From Prevotellaceae bacterium (GTDB taxonomy: Bacteria > Bacteroidota > Bacteroidia > Bacteroidales > UBA932): 23,736 nucleotides of DNA. The notes below the pieces were generated by a model that saw only the letters and a program-made list of their open reading frames with translations, was not told where the DNA came from and did not search any database. Made by a program: the position numbers and the translations under genes. The stretch spans positions 1 through 23,736 of the forward strand of contig JAIRYH010000070.1 of the NCBI GenBank assembly GCA_031267855.1, in the 5' to 3' direction. Below are positions 1 to 7,367 of this stretch, piece after piece. Positions within the stretch are counted from its first letter, which is position 1. Each line of letters starts with the position of its first letter.

Positions 1-92
1 AATTATGAGTTATGAGTTATGAATTGCGGCAGGCGCGGCGATGGCGTCAGCCAAATCTGTAAATCCGTCAATCTGTCAATCCGTAAATCTAT
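1..92 (+). repeat. Modular core-plus-array repeat upstream of fabG (copy A)
   Basis: The stretch has three parts. Positions 1-20 are heptamers of the TTATGAG type. Positions 21-56 are a core module containing ATGGCGTCAGCC (41-52). Positions 53-92 are five octamers alternating between AAATCTGT-like and CAATCCGT-like words. The module closely resembles 23625-23660 and the reverse complement of 13377-13412. The octamers are the reverse complement of the ATTTACAG octamers at 3396-3418 and 13312-13333. No coding potential is apparent; the small ORF crossing it is a shadow. Confidence 0.8.
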
Positions 93-102
93 ATTTTTTT
101 TA

Positions 103-110
103 TACCTTTG
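103..110 (+). promoter_or_regulatory. Putative Bacteroidetes -7 box for fabG
   Basis: TACCTTTG matches the Bacteroidetes -7 consensus TAnnTTTG and lies 32 bp upstream of the fabG start codon, after an AT-rich run. No TTTG-type -33 element is present at the expected 19-21 bp spacing, so the call rests on the -7 box and its position alone. Confidence 0.45.
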
Positions 111-142
111 TTTTATCAATAATTTTAAAAAAAGATTAACAC

Positions 143-889
143 ATGAAACTACTGGAAGGAAAAACGGCGATTGTTACCGGCGCGGCGCGCGGTATCGGTA
201 AGGCTGTGGCACTGCGTCTGGCGCGGGAAGGCTGCGCTGTTGCATTCACCGATTTGGCGATTGACGACAACGCGAAAAAAACCGAAGCGGAACTGCTTGC
301 CCTGGGCGTAAAAGCAAAGGGATATGCTTCGAATGCCGCCAAATTCGACGAAACACAGCAAGTAGTCGATACGATTGTAAAAGATTTCGGACGCATAGAT
401 GTTTTGGTTAATAACGCCGGCATCACACGCGACGGGCTGTTGCTGCGCATGCGCGAGGATCAGTGGGATGCAGTGATCACCGTCAACCTGAAATCGGCGT
501 TCAACTTCACACGCGCCGTGGCGCCGGTGATGGTACGCCAAAGGGGAGGCAGCATGATTAATATGAGTTCCGTAGTAGGCGTGTCGGGCAATGCGGCGCA
601 AGCCAATTATTCCGCGTCCAAAGCCGGCATGATCGGGCTGACCAAGTCGGTTGCCAAGGAATTAGGTTCGCGCGATATCCGCTGCAACGCCGTTGCCCCG
701 GGTTTTATCATCACGGAAATGACGCACCAGCTCCCCGACGAGGTACGCAAAAAATGGATGGAAAATATTCCCCTGCATCGCGGCGGCACGCCGGAAGACG
801 TGGCAAACGTGGTACTGTTCCTCGCCTCCGATTTATCGTCGTACGTGAGCGGGCAGGTCATTCCGGTGTGCGGCGGCATGAACACATGA
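143..889 (+). CDS. fabG: 3-oxoacyl-[acyl-carrier-protein] reductase
   Basis: This short-chain dehydrogenase (248 aa) reduces 3-oxoacyl-ACP to 3-hydroxyacyl-ACP with NADPH in the fatty-acid elongation cycle. The cofactor motif TGAARGIG lies at residues 12-19 and NNAG at 90-93. The catalytic set is N115, S143, Y156 and K160, within an ANYSASK stretch that matches FabG proteins closely. The length is typical of the family, and the start follows an A-rich leader with a putative -7 box. The gene stands alone: no acpP or other fab gene is adjacent. The stop codon (887-889) abuts a tandem AATTAGG-type repeat. Some SDR paralogues look similar, but the FabG-like active-site block makes this assignment firm. 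Confidence 0.93.
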   Translation: MKLLEGKTAIVTGAARGIGKAVALRLAREGCAVAFTDLAIDDNAKKTEAELLALGVKAKGYASNAAKFDETQQVVDTIVKDFGRIDVLVNNAGITRDGLLLRMREDQWDAVITVNLKSAFNFTRAVAPVMVRQRGGSMINMSSVVGVSGNAAQANYSASKAGMIGLTKSVAKELGSRDIRCNAVAPGFIITEMTHQLPDEVRKKWMENIPLHRGGTPEDVANVVLFLASDLSSYVSGQVIPVCGGMNT

Positions 890-923
890 GAATTAGGAAT
901 TAGAAATTAAGAATTAGGAATTA
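888..923. repeat. GGAATTA-type heptamer array, identical to 2127-2162
   Basis: This 36-bp tract of degenerate 7-bp units (GGAATTA and variants) begins in the fabG stop codon. It is identical base for base to 2127-2162, just after the tRNA gene. The rest of the spacer to 1020 has no recognisable promoter; its last 40 bp is low-complexity (CTTAACCACTCACTTTACC-like). Confidence 0.85.
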
Positions 924-1020
924 GGGTGCTTCGCCGGATGGCAGGAACGATGTACAGACCCGGTTGCCGCCCCTGCATCCTGACCGCTTAACCACTCACT
1001 TTACCACTTAAATCACGATT

Positions 1021-2022
1021 ATGACTTACCATTTACGACTTACGGCTAAAATAGCGTTACTGATTTCCCTTATCCTGGCAGCGCCGGCGCTGTCGGCGGC
1101 AGATGATTTCCGCGTGGTGTCGCTGCAGGTGCTGAAACCGGTGAAACAGCCGGTATCCTTTACGGGACGCACGCCGGCGATCTACACCATGCTCTATGTT
1201 ACGGGAACCGACGGCGAACAGCACACGCTCCGCAACGACAGCATACATGCCGTGGAAGCGGCTATCGGCATCAAAGAAGCGCTGGAAGAGTTTGAATCGC
1301 TCGCCGATTATGACGTCCCGGTATATAACTTTTATTCCTTTTGCGCCGGCACGGACACCTGCGCCGACAGCATCGAAGTTATTACGGAAAACGACCTGTT
1401 CATTATTGTAAAAAATATTACAATAACGCCTTTTCAGCGCATCGAACAGCGTTCTTCGGATGGATACGGCAACTACTTTAATGTAGGGAGCTATGCGGTC
1501 TATACGGCGGACTTCGAGATGTATGATGCGCTGACCAATGAATATTCCCACAGGGAAACACTGTCGGACACGTTGCTGTGGGACAGGAATACGCTGGACG
1601 CGGAGCAGGCGCTGGACGAACTGCCCTCGACAGCGGATGCGGCGGCATTTGCCGCGGCCGAAGCAGGAAAATTATATGCCCGGCGGCTGGCGCCGTTCTG
1701 GCTTACGGTACAACGGTTCTTTTTCGTGCCGTCCAACAGGGATATGCAGACAGCGGCAGTACATGCCGAAAACTCCGAATGGCTCGAAGCCATGAACATC
1801 TGGGAACAATATGCCGGACACAACAACCGCAAAACAGCCGCACAGTCGGCATTCAACATGGCGCTGGCATGCGAAGTAAACGGCGACTATGAATTATCGC
1901 TGGAATGGCTGCAATACGCTGAAAAGCTATATCCCATCAAAGAGATTGCAGGATACCGCGCTGTGCTCCGGCGACGGCTCAACGAAAGCGACAATCTGGA
2001 AAAACAGTTGCAGGATTTGTAA
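1021..2022 (+). CDS. Secreted DUF6340-like protein
   Basis: The protein (333 aa) has an N-terminal signal peptide of about 26 residues: a short basic region, the hydrophobic core IALLISLILAAPALS, then AADD. The mature part resembles Bacteroidetes-specific DUF6340 proteins, which have no assigned function. The best family likeness is in the C-terminal half, around residues 205-315. There a block 'LYARRLAPFW' is followed by a helical, TPR-like segment (FNMALACEVNGDYELSLEWL). Two Cys in FCAGTDTC (about residues 109-114) might pair. The start is the only Met that keeps the signal peptide, and the first eight codons look repeat-derived (ACTTACN-like words). The gene lies between fabG and a tRNA gene and has no informative partners. 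The family assignment is from memory of its sequence pattern. Confidence 0.7.
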   Translation: MTYHLRLTAKIALLISLILAAPALSAADDFRVVSLQVLKPVKQPVSFTGRTPAIYTMLYVTGTDGEQHTLRNDSIHAVEAAIGIKEALEEFESLADYDVPVYNFYSFCAGTDTCADSIEVITENDLFIIVKNITITPFQRIEQRSSDGYGNYFNVGSYAVYTADFEMYDALTNEYSHRETLSDTLLWDRNTLDAEQALDELPSTADAAAFAAAEAGKLYARRLAPFWLTVQRFFFVPSNRDMQTAAVHAENSEWLEAMNIWEQYAGHNNRKTAAQSAFNMALACEVNGDYELSLEWLQYAEKLYPIKEIAGYRAVLRRRLNESDNLEKQLQDL

Positions 2023-2038
2023 AAAATAAATATCTTTG
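2008..2038 (+). promoter_or_regulatory. Promoter of the tRNA-Thr gene
   Basis: TATCTTTG (2031-2038) is a perfect TAnnTTTG -7 box. TTG at 2008-2010 lies 20 bp upstream as the -33 element. Predicted transcription starts near 2045, a few bases before the mature tRNA. The -33 half overlaps the 3' end of the upstream coding sequence. Confidence 0.7.
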
Positions 2039-2051
2039 CAGCCGTTTTATT

Positions 2052-2123
2052 GCCTCCTTAGCTCAGCGGTAGAGCAGCTCATTCGTAATGAGCAGGTCGT
2101 CGGTTCAAATCCGATGGGAGGCT
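2052..2123 (+). tRNA. tRNA-Thr (anticodon CGT)
   Basis: A complete cloverleaf can be drawn. The acceptor stem pairs GCCTCCT (2052-2058) with GGGAGGC (2116-2122). The D arm contains GCTCAGCGGTAGAGC. The anticodon stem GCTCA/TGAGC (2077-2081 and 2089-2093) encloses the loop TTCGTAA, giving anticodon CGT (2084-2086), which reads the Thr codon ACG. The T arm contains GGTTCAAATCC. The discriminator base is T (2123). CCA is not encoded, as is usual in Bacteroidales, so it must be added by CCA transferase. Confidence 0.95.
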
Positions 2124-2126
2124 CCG

Positions 2127-2162
2127 GAGAATTAGGAATTAGAAATTAAGAATTAGGAATTA
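2127..2162. repeat. GGAATTA-type heptamer array, identical to 888-923
   Basis: This exact 36-bp duplicate of the array behind fabG begins four bases after the tRNA. It separates the tRNA from its terminator and so must be part of the primary tRNA transcript. Confidence 0.85.
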
Positions 2163-2166
2163 AAGG

Positions 2167-2192
2167 GGCTCTGCGTTGTGCAGAGCCTTTTT
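2167..2192 (+). terminator. Rho-independent terminator of the tRNA-Thr transcript
   Basis: The 8-bp perfect stem GGCTCTGC (2167-2174) / GCAGAGCC (2180-2187) encloses a 5-nt loop and is followed by TTTTT (2188-2192). It lies 44 bp beyond the tRNA. Confidence 0.85.
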
Positions 2193-2208
2193 AACAGGGG
2201 CGAACGGC

Positions 2209-2220
2209 GGCTGACGCCAT
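2209..2220 (-). repeat. Repeat core (copy D), minus orientation
   Basis: GGCTGACGCCAT is the reverse complement of ATGGCGTCAGCC, identical to the core at 41-52. It lies between the tRNA terminator and the next gene. The flanking CTTACGGCTACGGCTTATG resembles the other low-complexity arms, but no clear 7- or 8-bp array is attached. Confidence 0.6.
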
Positions 2221-2253
2221 CAAACAATCAACCGCCACTTACGGCTACGGCTT

Positions 2254-3420
2254 ATGAACTATAATCTGCGATTTATCACTGTTGCTTTCATTGCGCTTCT
2301 GTTTTTTTCGTGCCGGTCGGCGCAAAAAGACCATGAAGCGGGTGCCGAAATCTACTATCAGCCTTCGTATGCCAGCGGTTTTTACATGGAAAAAAGGGAC
2401 GGCGAAAAATTACTGCATGTCTTCAATCCCTGGCAGGGCGCAAAAAACATGGAACTGCTGTATCATCTGCGTCCGCGCGCGGCGTTCCATGATTTCCTGC
2501 CGGTAAACTGCATTCCCGTTCCGGTGCGGCGCGCCGTATGCTTGTCCACTTCGCACATCGCCTTTATCGACTGCATCCGGCAGGCGGCTACGATTGTCGG
2601 GGTGTCGGGTGCAGACTATATCACCAGCCCTTCCGTCCTCGAACGCCTTGCCCGCGGCGAAGTCCGCGAGGTAGGATATGAAACGCTGCTGGCCTACGAA
2701 ACCATTGTAGCCCTCCGGCCCGACGTGGTTTTTGCATACGGCATCAACGATGAAATGGCCGCCGTTACCGGCAGGCTGAATGAAATGGGCGTCCGCGTGG
2801 TATACCTCGCCGACTACCTGGAGGAAACCGTCCTGGGAAAGGCGGAATACATGGTAGCCGTAGCCGCGTTTTATGACAGGGAAGACACCGCCGTCGCCCG
2901 GTTTTCGGAAATCGCGGAACGCTATGAAGCAACACTCGAAAAACTGCATGACATCTCTTCGCGACCGCGTGTGATCATGAATGCGCCATGGCGCGACACA
3001 TGGTACATGCCCGGCGAAGGAAACTACATGAGCAGGCTGGTGCACGACGCCGGCGCGCAGGTCATCGGACTGCGCGCCGGGCGCAACAGCACGCCGGTAA
3101 GCCTGGAGAAGGCTTACACGCTGGCCATGCAAGCCGAATACTGGCTGCACCCGAATGCCTTCCGCAGCCTGCGCGAACTGCAGGCCGCCGACCCCCGTTT
3201 TGCCCGCACGCCTGCATTTACGGCAAAAAAGATATACAACAACACCCGCCGCATTACGCCGGGCGGCGGCAGCGACTTCTGGGAATCCGGCGTTGTCCGT
3301 CCGGACGCGGTACTGAAAGACCTGGTGCACATTTTTCACCCCGAAATTTTGCCGGATCATGAACCCGAATACTATGAACGCCTGCAAGGAATGTACAGAT
3401 TTACAGAGTTACAGATTTAG
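2254..3420 (+). CDS. Substrate-binding lipoprotein of an ABC transporter (BtuF/FecB-like)
   Basis: The 388-aa product begins with a lipoprotein signal: hydrophobic residues 8-18, then the lipobox-like LLFFSC with Cys20 as the lipidation site. The body resembles the periplasmic binding protein type 2 fold (Peripla_BP_2) used for cobalamin, haem or ferric siderophores. The typical segment 'LRPDVVFAYG' is followed by 'VVYLADYLEETVLGKAEYM' and a long linking helix. The ligand cannot be read from sequence. No permease or ATPase gene is adjacent, so it is an orphan here. The last codons (about GMYRFTELQI) and the TAG stop lie in an ATTTACAG octamer array homologous to 13312-13333, so the C-terminus may have been rewritten by the repeat. 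Confidence 0.8.
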   Translation: MNYNLRFITVAFIALLFFSCRSAQKDHEAGAEIYYQPSYASGFYMEKRDGEKLLHVFNPWQGAKNMELLYHLRPRAAFHDFLPVNCIPVPVRRAVCLSTSHIAFIDCIRQAATIVGVSGADYITSPSVLERLARGEVREVGYETLLAYETIVALRPDVVFAYGINDEMAAVTGRLNEMGVRVVYLADYLEETVLGKAEYMVAVAAFYDREDTAVARFSEIAERYEATLEKLHDISSRPRVIMNAPWRDTWYMPGEGNYMSRLVHDAGAQVIGLRAGRNSTPVSLEKAYTLAMQAEYWLHPNAFRSLRELQAADPRFARTPAFTAKKIYNNTRRITPGGGSDFWESGVVRPDAVLKDLVHIFHPEILPDHEPEYYERLQGMYRFTELQI

Positions 3421-3429
3421 CTGACGCAT
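3396..3429 (-). repeat. Octamer array plus core (copy F) overlapping a gene 3' end
   Basis: ATTTACAG-like octamers (3396-3418) run into AGCTGACGCAT (3419-3429), an 11-base form of the core lacking one G. On the minus strand the order is core, then AAATCTGT octamers, the same as at 40-92. The array overlaps the last codons and stop of the preceding lipoprotein gene. Confidence 0.7.
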
Positions 3430-3482
3430 CATCCCATTCCCACATTACCCCATCATCCCATCACCACATCATCACATCAGCC
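3427..3482 (+). repeat. Seven-unit 8-bp tandem array leading into the queA start codon
   Basis: The tract divides exactly into seven 8-bp units, each beginning CAT (for example CATCATCC, CATTACCC, CATCAGCC). An eighth CAT begins at 3483 and supplies the A and T of the queA ATG (3484-3486). The array forms the whole leader immediately before queA. Confidence 0.85.
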
Positions 3483-3483
3483 C

Positions 3484-4668
3484 ATGCTGCCCGACATTCA
3501 ACTGTCCGACTACACCTACCCTTTGCCTGACGAACGCATCGCCCGGTTCCCGCCGGCGCAGCGCGACAGGGCAAAGCTCCTGACCTGCTCCGCCGGGGTC
3601 ATCGGCGAAACGGTCTTTACGGCGCTGCCGGCGCTGCTGCCCCGGAATTCACTGCTGGTTTTCAACGAAACCAAAGTTATTCCGGCGCGGCTGCTCTTCC
3701 GGAAAGACACCGGCGCGGCGATCGAGTTATTTTGTCTGGAGCCCCTGCTGCCGGCCGGATATGAAACCTGTTTTTCTGCCGTCGCCGCATGCGAATGGCG
3801 CTGCATTGCCGGCAACAGCAAGCGATGGAAAGGCGGCAGGCTCTACCGTCCGTTCGGGCGGCACACCCTGTCGGCAGAGCTGCTGGAAAAGCAGGCAGAC
3901 AGTGTCAGGGTGCGGTTCTCATGGGACGGCTGTTCCCCGTTTGCGCAGGTGCTGGAGCAGTGCGGCGTGGCGCCCATCCCGCCCTACCTGAAGCGCAGCG
4001 CCGTGCCCGAAGACGCCACGCGCTACCAGACGATATACGCCCGGCACAACGGCTCGGTGGCGGCGCCCACGGCCGGCCTGCACTTTACGCAGGCGGTGCT
4101 CGACGACATCGCACGGCGCGGGATTGCCTCCGAAACCCTGACGCTGCACGTGGGCGCAGGGACATTCCGGCCGGTAAAGTCGGCAACGATTGCCGGACAC
4201 GTCATGCACCGCGAGCCGTTCGTCGTAAGCCGCAAAGCCCTGCAAGGCATCCTGGAATATCTGGGAAATATTGTGGCCGTCGGGACAACCGCCGCCCGCA
4301 CCATGGAAAGCCTCTATTTCCTGGGACAGCAATGCCTCCGCGGGCAATCACCGCAAACGGTAGCGCAGTGGGAACCCTACGACACTCCCTGCACCGCCCC
4401 GCCGCACGAGGCGCTGCAGGCCCTGCTGCAATACATGGAAAAAAATGACATGGAAAATCTGCACGCCTCCACCCGGTTGCTCATCGCGCCGCCCTACCCG
4501 TTCCGGGTGGTACGCGGCATGGTGACCAATTTCCACCAGCCGCAAAGCACGCTGCTGCTGCTGATCGGCGCATTCATCGGCGACGCGTGGCGCAGCGTGT
4601 ACCGCTACGCGCTGGAGCACGATTTCCGCTTTCTGAGCTATGGCGACAGCTCGCTGCTGTGGCGATGA
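3484..4668 (+). CDS. queA: S-adenosylmethionine:tRNA ribosyltransferase-isomerase (QueA family)
   Basis: QueA moves the ribosyl part of SAM onto 7-aminomethyl-7-deazaguanine in tRNA to make epoxyqueuosine. Family signatures include 'DERIARFPPAQRDRAKLL' near the N-terminus, 'VFNETKVIPARLLF' (about residues 58-71), 'APTAGLHFT', 'LHVGAGTFRPVK' and the C-terminal 'NFHQPQSTLLLL'. At 394 aa it is longer than classical QueA (about 350 aa). It contains extra segments (for example around CEWRCIAGNSKRWKGG) that I associate with a second QueA-like paralogue common in Bacteroidetes, so an exact queuosine role is inferred. The start codon lies in phase with an 8-bp array. The gene converges on slyD with a 35-bp gap. 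Confidence 0.85.
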   Translation: MLPDIQLSDYTYPLPDERIARFPPAQRDRAKLLTCSAGVIGETVFTALPALLPRNSLLVFNETKVIPARLLFRKDTGAAIELFCLEPLLPAGYETCFSAVAACEWRCIAGNSKRWKGGRLYRPFGRHTLSAELLEKQADSVRVRFSWDGCSPFAQVLEQCGVAPIPPYLKRSAVPEDATRYQTIYARHNGSVAAPTAGLHFTQAVLDDIARRGIASETLTLHVGAGTFRPVKSATIAGHVMHREPFVVSRKALQGILEYLGNIVAVGTTAARTMESLYFLGQQCLRGQSPQTVAQWEPYDTPCTAPPHEALQALLQYMEKNDMENLHASTRLLIAPPYPFRVVRGMVTNFHQPQSTLLLLIGAFIGDAWRSVYRYALEHDFRFLSYGDSSLLWR

Positions 4669-4703
4669 CCGTCCGCGAACCCGCTGCGGCTGTAGCGCGC
4701 CGC

Positions 4704-5237
4704 TCACCGGCAGCCGCTGCAGCCCCCGGAGTGGCAGCCGCTGCCGCAATGGCTGCCTTGCACGCCGTGCAGCCCGCCGAGCAGTTCGTCGGAAGTGGCT
4801 TCGCGCACGGCTACGACCGCGCCCCTGAAATGCAGCTCTTCCCCCGCCAGCGGATGATTGAAATTCATGACCACCGTGCTGTCGCGCACTTCTTCGATGA
4901 CGCCGTGCAGGCGGTTACCCTCGGAATCGGTCATCGGCACCACATTGCCGGCAACCAGCAGGCCCTGCTCCGTTTTACCGTCTATCTCAAAAATGGAGGA
5001 AGACAGTTCGACGATGGCTTCGGGAACCGCTTCGCCGTAAGCGTCCCGGGCGGAAAGTATGAACTCAAACGCATCGCCGGCCTGTTTGCCGGATATGTTT
5101 TCTTCAAACTTCGGCAGAAGGTACCCCGTGCCCGCGATGAATTTCATGGGCTTTTCAGCCGTTACGGTTTCCAGCACCTCGCCGTCGACCGTGAGTACGT
5201 AGCTTAATGAAACTACTTTGTTTTTTTCTATCTTCAT
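4704..5237 (-). CDS. slyD: FKBP-type peptidyl-prolyl cis-trans isomerase, SlyD-like
   Basis: This 177-aa cytoplasmic isomerase and chaperone starts MKIEKNKVVSLSYVLTVDGE and matches the SlyD arrangement. The FKBP half-domain appears around 'FIAGTGYLLPKFEENISGKQAGD', the insert-in-flap follows, then 'VVMNFNHPLAGEELHF' returns to FKBP. The C-terminus is a short Gly/Cys/His-rich tail (HCGSGCHSGGCSGC), as in metal-binding SlyD proteins that handle nickel. An upstream in-frame Met would extend the protein by 13 residues, but the start at 5237 matches the family and leaves room for a promoter at 5257-5288. It is transcribed divergently from purH and convergently with queA. Confidence 0.88.
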   Translation of the reverse strand: MKIEKNKVVSLSYVLTVDGEVLETVTAEKPMKFIAGTGYLLPKFEENISGKQAGDAFEFILSARDAYGEAVPEAIVELSSSIFEIDGKTEQGLLVAGNVVPMTDSEGNRLHGVIEEVRDSTVVMNFNHPLAGEELHFRGAVVAVREATSDELLGGLHGVQGSHCGSGCHSGGCSGCR

Positions 5238-5256
5238 GAAAATAAATTTTAAGCTG

Positions 5257-5288
5257 CAAAGAACGCATTTTTTCACGGAATACGCAAA
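5257..5288 (-). promoter_or_regulatory. Putative slyD promoter
   Basis: On the minus strand, TTTG (5288-5285) is followed after 20 bp by GTTCTTTG (5264-5257), a partial match to TAnnTTTG. The spacing is right for a Bacteroidetes promoter and the slyD start codon is 20 bp downstream. The first two bases of the -7 box do not match. Confidence 0.4.
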
Positions 5289-5420
5289 TGCGGTTATGCA
5301 TTATGCGGGATACGTTATACATTGCGGCCGGCGCAGGGCGGCGTCAAAATCGAAATTTTACGGCATTGCGGAACAGGCCGGCCGGGCAACAATTCAAGCT
5401 GCCCGTTTCCGACGGAAACG

Positions 5421-5535
5421 GACGGAATATTCGCACGCGCGGACGGAACATTCGCATGCGCAGACGGAATATTCGCATGCGCAGACGGAACATTCGCACG
5501 CGCGGACGGAACATTCGCACGCGTGGACGGAACAG
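5421..5535. repeat. 21-bp minisatellite between slyD and purH
   Basis: Five full 21-bp units start at 5421, 5442, 5463, 5484 and 5505, followed by a partial unit at 5526. The unit is GACGGAAYATTCGCAYGCG plus CR. Units differ only by transitions and contain a near-palindromic CGCAYGCG. Because 21 is a multiple of three and the unit lacks stops, several frames stay open across it. Confidence 0.95.
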
Positions 5536-5540
5536 CGGCT

Positions 5541-5581
5541 TGCGATTTGCGACGGGCGACCGGAAGCTGTCGCAAATCGCA
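5541..5581. repeat. 13-bp perfect inverted repeat
   Basis: TGCGATTTGCGAC (5541-5553) and its exact reverse complement GTCGCAAATCGCA (5569-5581) flank a 15-nt loop. Further copies of the CTGTCGC heptamer follow (5586-5599), with GTCGCAAATCGCCA at 5598-5611. No T-run follows on either strand, so it does not look like a terminator. Confidence 0.8.
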
Positions 5582-5703
5582 AGTCGCCTGTCGCCTGTCG
5601 CAAATCGCCACAGCCAACTCACTTTCCATTTTCCATTCTCAATTAAATGTAGTAACTTTACGCCTTTAAAAATTATGCCCGTATAAATAACTGTTGCTTC
5701 CAA
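5582..5703. other. Repeat-derived leader region of purH
   Basis: The first half (5582-5645) is made of heptamers (CTGTCGC, then TTTCCAT-like). The second half contains TAACTTTA (5653-5660), a one-mismatch -7 box, 43 bp before purH, but no -33 TTG is visible at the right distance. No PurR-like operator was recognised. Confidence 0.5.
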
Positions 5704-7236
5704 ATGAGCGATACCAAACTTAAAATCATGACCTCCGCGCTGGTTTCGGTCTATCATAAGGATAAGCTGGATACGGTGGTCCGCCTGCTGGACGAACTGG
5801 GAATAACCATTTACTCTACCGGCGGTACGCTTGACTTTATCAGCGATTTGGGCGTTAAGGCGCAGCCGGTGGAAAGCCTGACGGGTTATCCGTCCATTCT
5901 CGGCGGCCGTGTAAAGACGCTGCATCCGAAAGTTTTTGGCGGCATCCTGTCGCGCCGCGACCATGCCCGGGATGCGGCACAGCTCGCCGAATACGGTATC
6001 CCGCCTATTGATCTGGTGATTGTGGATCTGTATCCGTTTGAAGAAACGGTGCGCTCCGGCGCCGGGGAACAGGAAATTATTGAGAAAATAGACATCGGCG
6101 GCATTTCGCTTATTCGTGCGGCAGCCAAAAACTTTACGGATACGCTGGCGGTTTCGTCGCGTGCACAGTATCCGGCGTTAATTGAACTGCTGCAGTCCGG
6201 CAAGGGCGCTACCACGTTAGCCGTGCGCCGCAGCTTTGCCGCACAGGCGTTTTTGCAGTCGTCGTACTATGATACGGCGATTTTTAATTATTTTAATGAC
6301 GCAGCGCAGCTGCCGGTGTTTCAACACGCCGCCGTGCACGGCATGCCGCTGCGCTATGGCGAAAATCCGCACCAGCAGGCATGGTTTTACGGACATCCGG
6401 ACGAATTGCCGGAACAGCTGCACGGCAAGGAAATTTCATATAACAACCTGCTGGATATCGATGCAGCGGTGGCGCTTATCGGCGATTTTTCCGAACCGAC
6501 TTTTGCGGTGCTGAAACACAACAATGCCTGCGGCTGCGCTTCGGACAGCCAGCCGTTGGCCGCATGGCGCAAGGCGCTGGCGGGCGATCCGGTGTCTGCA
6601 TTCGGCGGCGTCATCGTTACCAACACTCCGGTGGATGCGGCAAGCGCCGGGGAAATTAACGAACTGTTTTTTGAGGTGATTATCGCTCCGGGCTATTCCG
6701 GAGAAGCGTTAGCGCTGTTGAAGACAAAGAAGAACAGGATAATTCTGGTGTCAAAAAATACGCCGCTGCCGGCATTTCAGTTCCGCTCGCTGCTTCATGG
6801 GGTGGTGCGGCAAAACCGCGATACGGCAGTGGAAATGCCGGACGATTTGAAGCCGGTAACCATCAAAAAGCCGACGGAACAGGAAATTTCCGATCTGCTT
6901 TTTGCAAATAAATTAGTCAAACATTCCAAATCAAATGCGATTGTGCTGGCAAAGGACAGGCAGCTGCTGGCAAGCGGAGTCGGTCAGACCTCGCGGGTGG
7001 ATGCGCTGAAGCAGGCTGTTGCAAAGGCGCAGGCATTCGGTTTCCCATTGCAGGGAGCGGTCATGGCGTCCGACGCTTTTTTCCCGTTTCCCGACTGCGT
7101 GGGCATTGCCTGCGAAGCCGGTATCACGGCAGTGGTGCAGCCGGGCGGCTCGGTCAATGATGAAAAGAGCATCGACTGCTGCAATAAAAACGGCATGGCG
7201 ATGCTTGCCACCGGCGTGCGGCACTTTAAGCATTAA
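5704..7236 (+). CDS. purH: Bifunctional AICAR formyltransferase / IMP cyclohydrolase
   Basis: PurH (510 aa) catalyses the last two steps of de novo purine synthesis: formylation of AICAR with 10-formyl-THF, then ring closure to IMP. The N-terminal MGS-like cyclohydrolase domain (about 1-145) shows 'YSTGGTLDFI' and 'GGRVKTLHPKVFGGIL'. The C-terminal transformylase domain includes 'LRYGENPHQQ' and the KH dyad K271-H272, here in KHNNACGCA rather than the commoner KHxNPCG. It ends with 'QPGGSVNDEKSIDCCNKNGMAMLATGVRHFKH', the usual terminus. The length is typical. It precedes the mre cluster by 131 bp; co-transcription with mreB is possible, since no terminator is evident between them. Confidence 0.97.
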   Translation: MSDTKLKIMTSALVSVYHKDKLDTVVRLLDELGITIYSTGGTLDFISDLGVKAQPVESLTGYPSILGGRVKTLHPKVFGGILSRRDHARDAAQLAEYGIPPIDLVIVDLYPFEETVRSGAGEQEIIEKIDIGGISLIRAAAKNFTDTLAVSSRAQYPALIELLQSGKGATTLAVRRSFAAQAFLQSSYYDTAIFNYFNDAAQLPVFQHAAVHGMPLRYGENPHQQAWFYGHPDELPEQLHGKEISYNNLLDIDAAVALIGDFSEPTFAVLKHNNACGCASDSQPLAAWRKALAGDPVSAFGGVIVTNTPVDAASAGEINELFFEVIIAPGYSGEALALLKTKKNRIILVSKNTPLPAFQFRSLLHGVVRQNRDTAVEMPDDLKPVTIKKPTEQEISDLLFANKLVKHSKSNAIVLAKDRQLLASGVGQTSRVDALKQAVAKAQAFGFPLQGAVMASDAFFPFPDCVGIACEAGITAVVQPGGSVNDEKSIDCCNKNGMAMLATGVRHFKH

Positions 7237-7367
7237 CTGTTTTTTATTGGCTGCCGGCTATTTGAAAATGAAGGATTATTAAAGACAACGGCCGGTTCCA
7301 TGAATACCGTAAAGAAAACAACCAGCAATAAATGGTAAACTGTAATTAACCAAATAAACAAACAAAA

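Noticed and set aside
5238..5276. Upstream start for slyD adding 13 residues (MKKCVLCSLKFIF)
   Set aside because: The extension would overlap the predicted promoter and does not match SlyD proteins, which begin near MKIEKNK-like sequence.
5218..5646. Open frame of 142 aa with heptapeptide repeats (xTExSHA)
   Set aside because: It begins antisense to the slyD start, crosses the slyD promoter and the 21-bp minisatellite, and other frames on both strands are equally open. The repeat alone explains the length.
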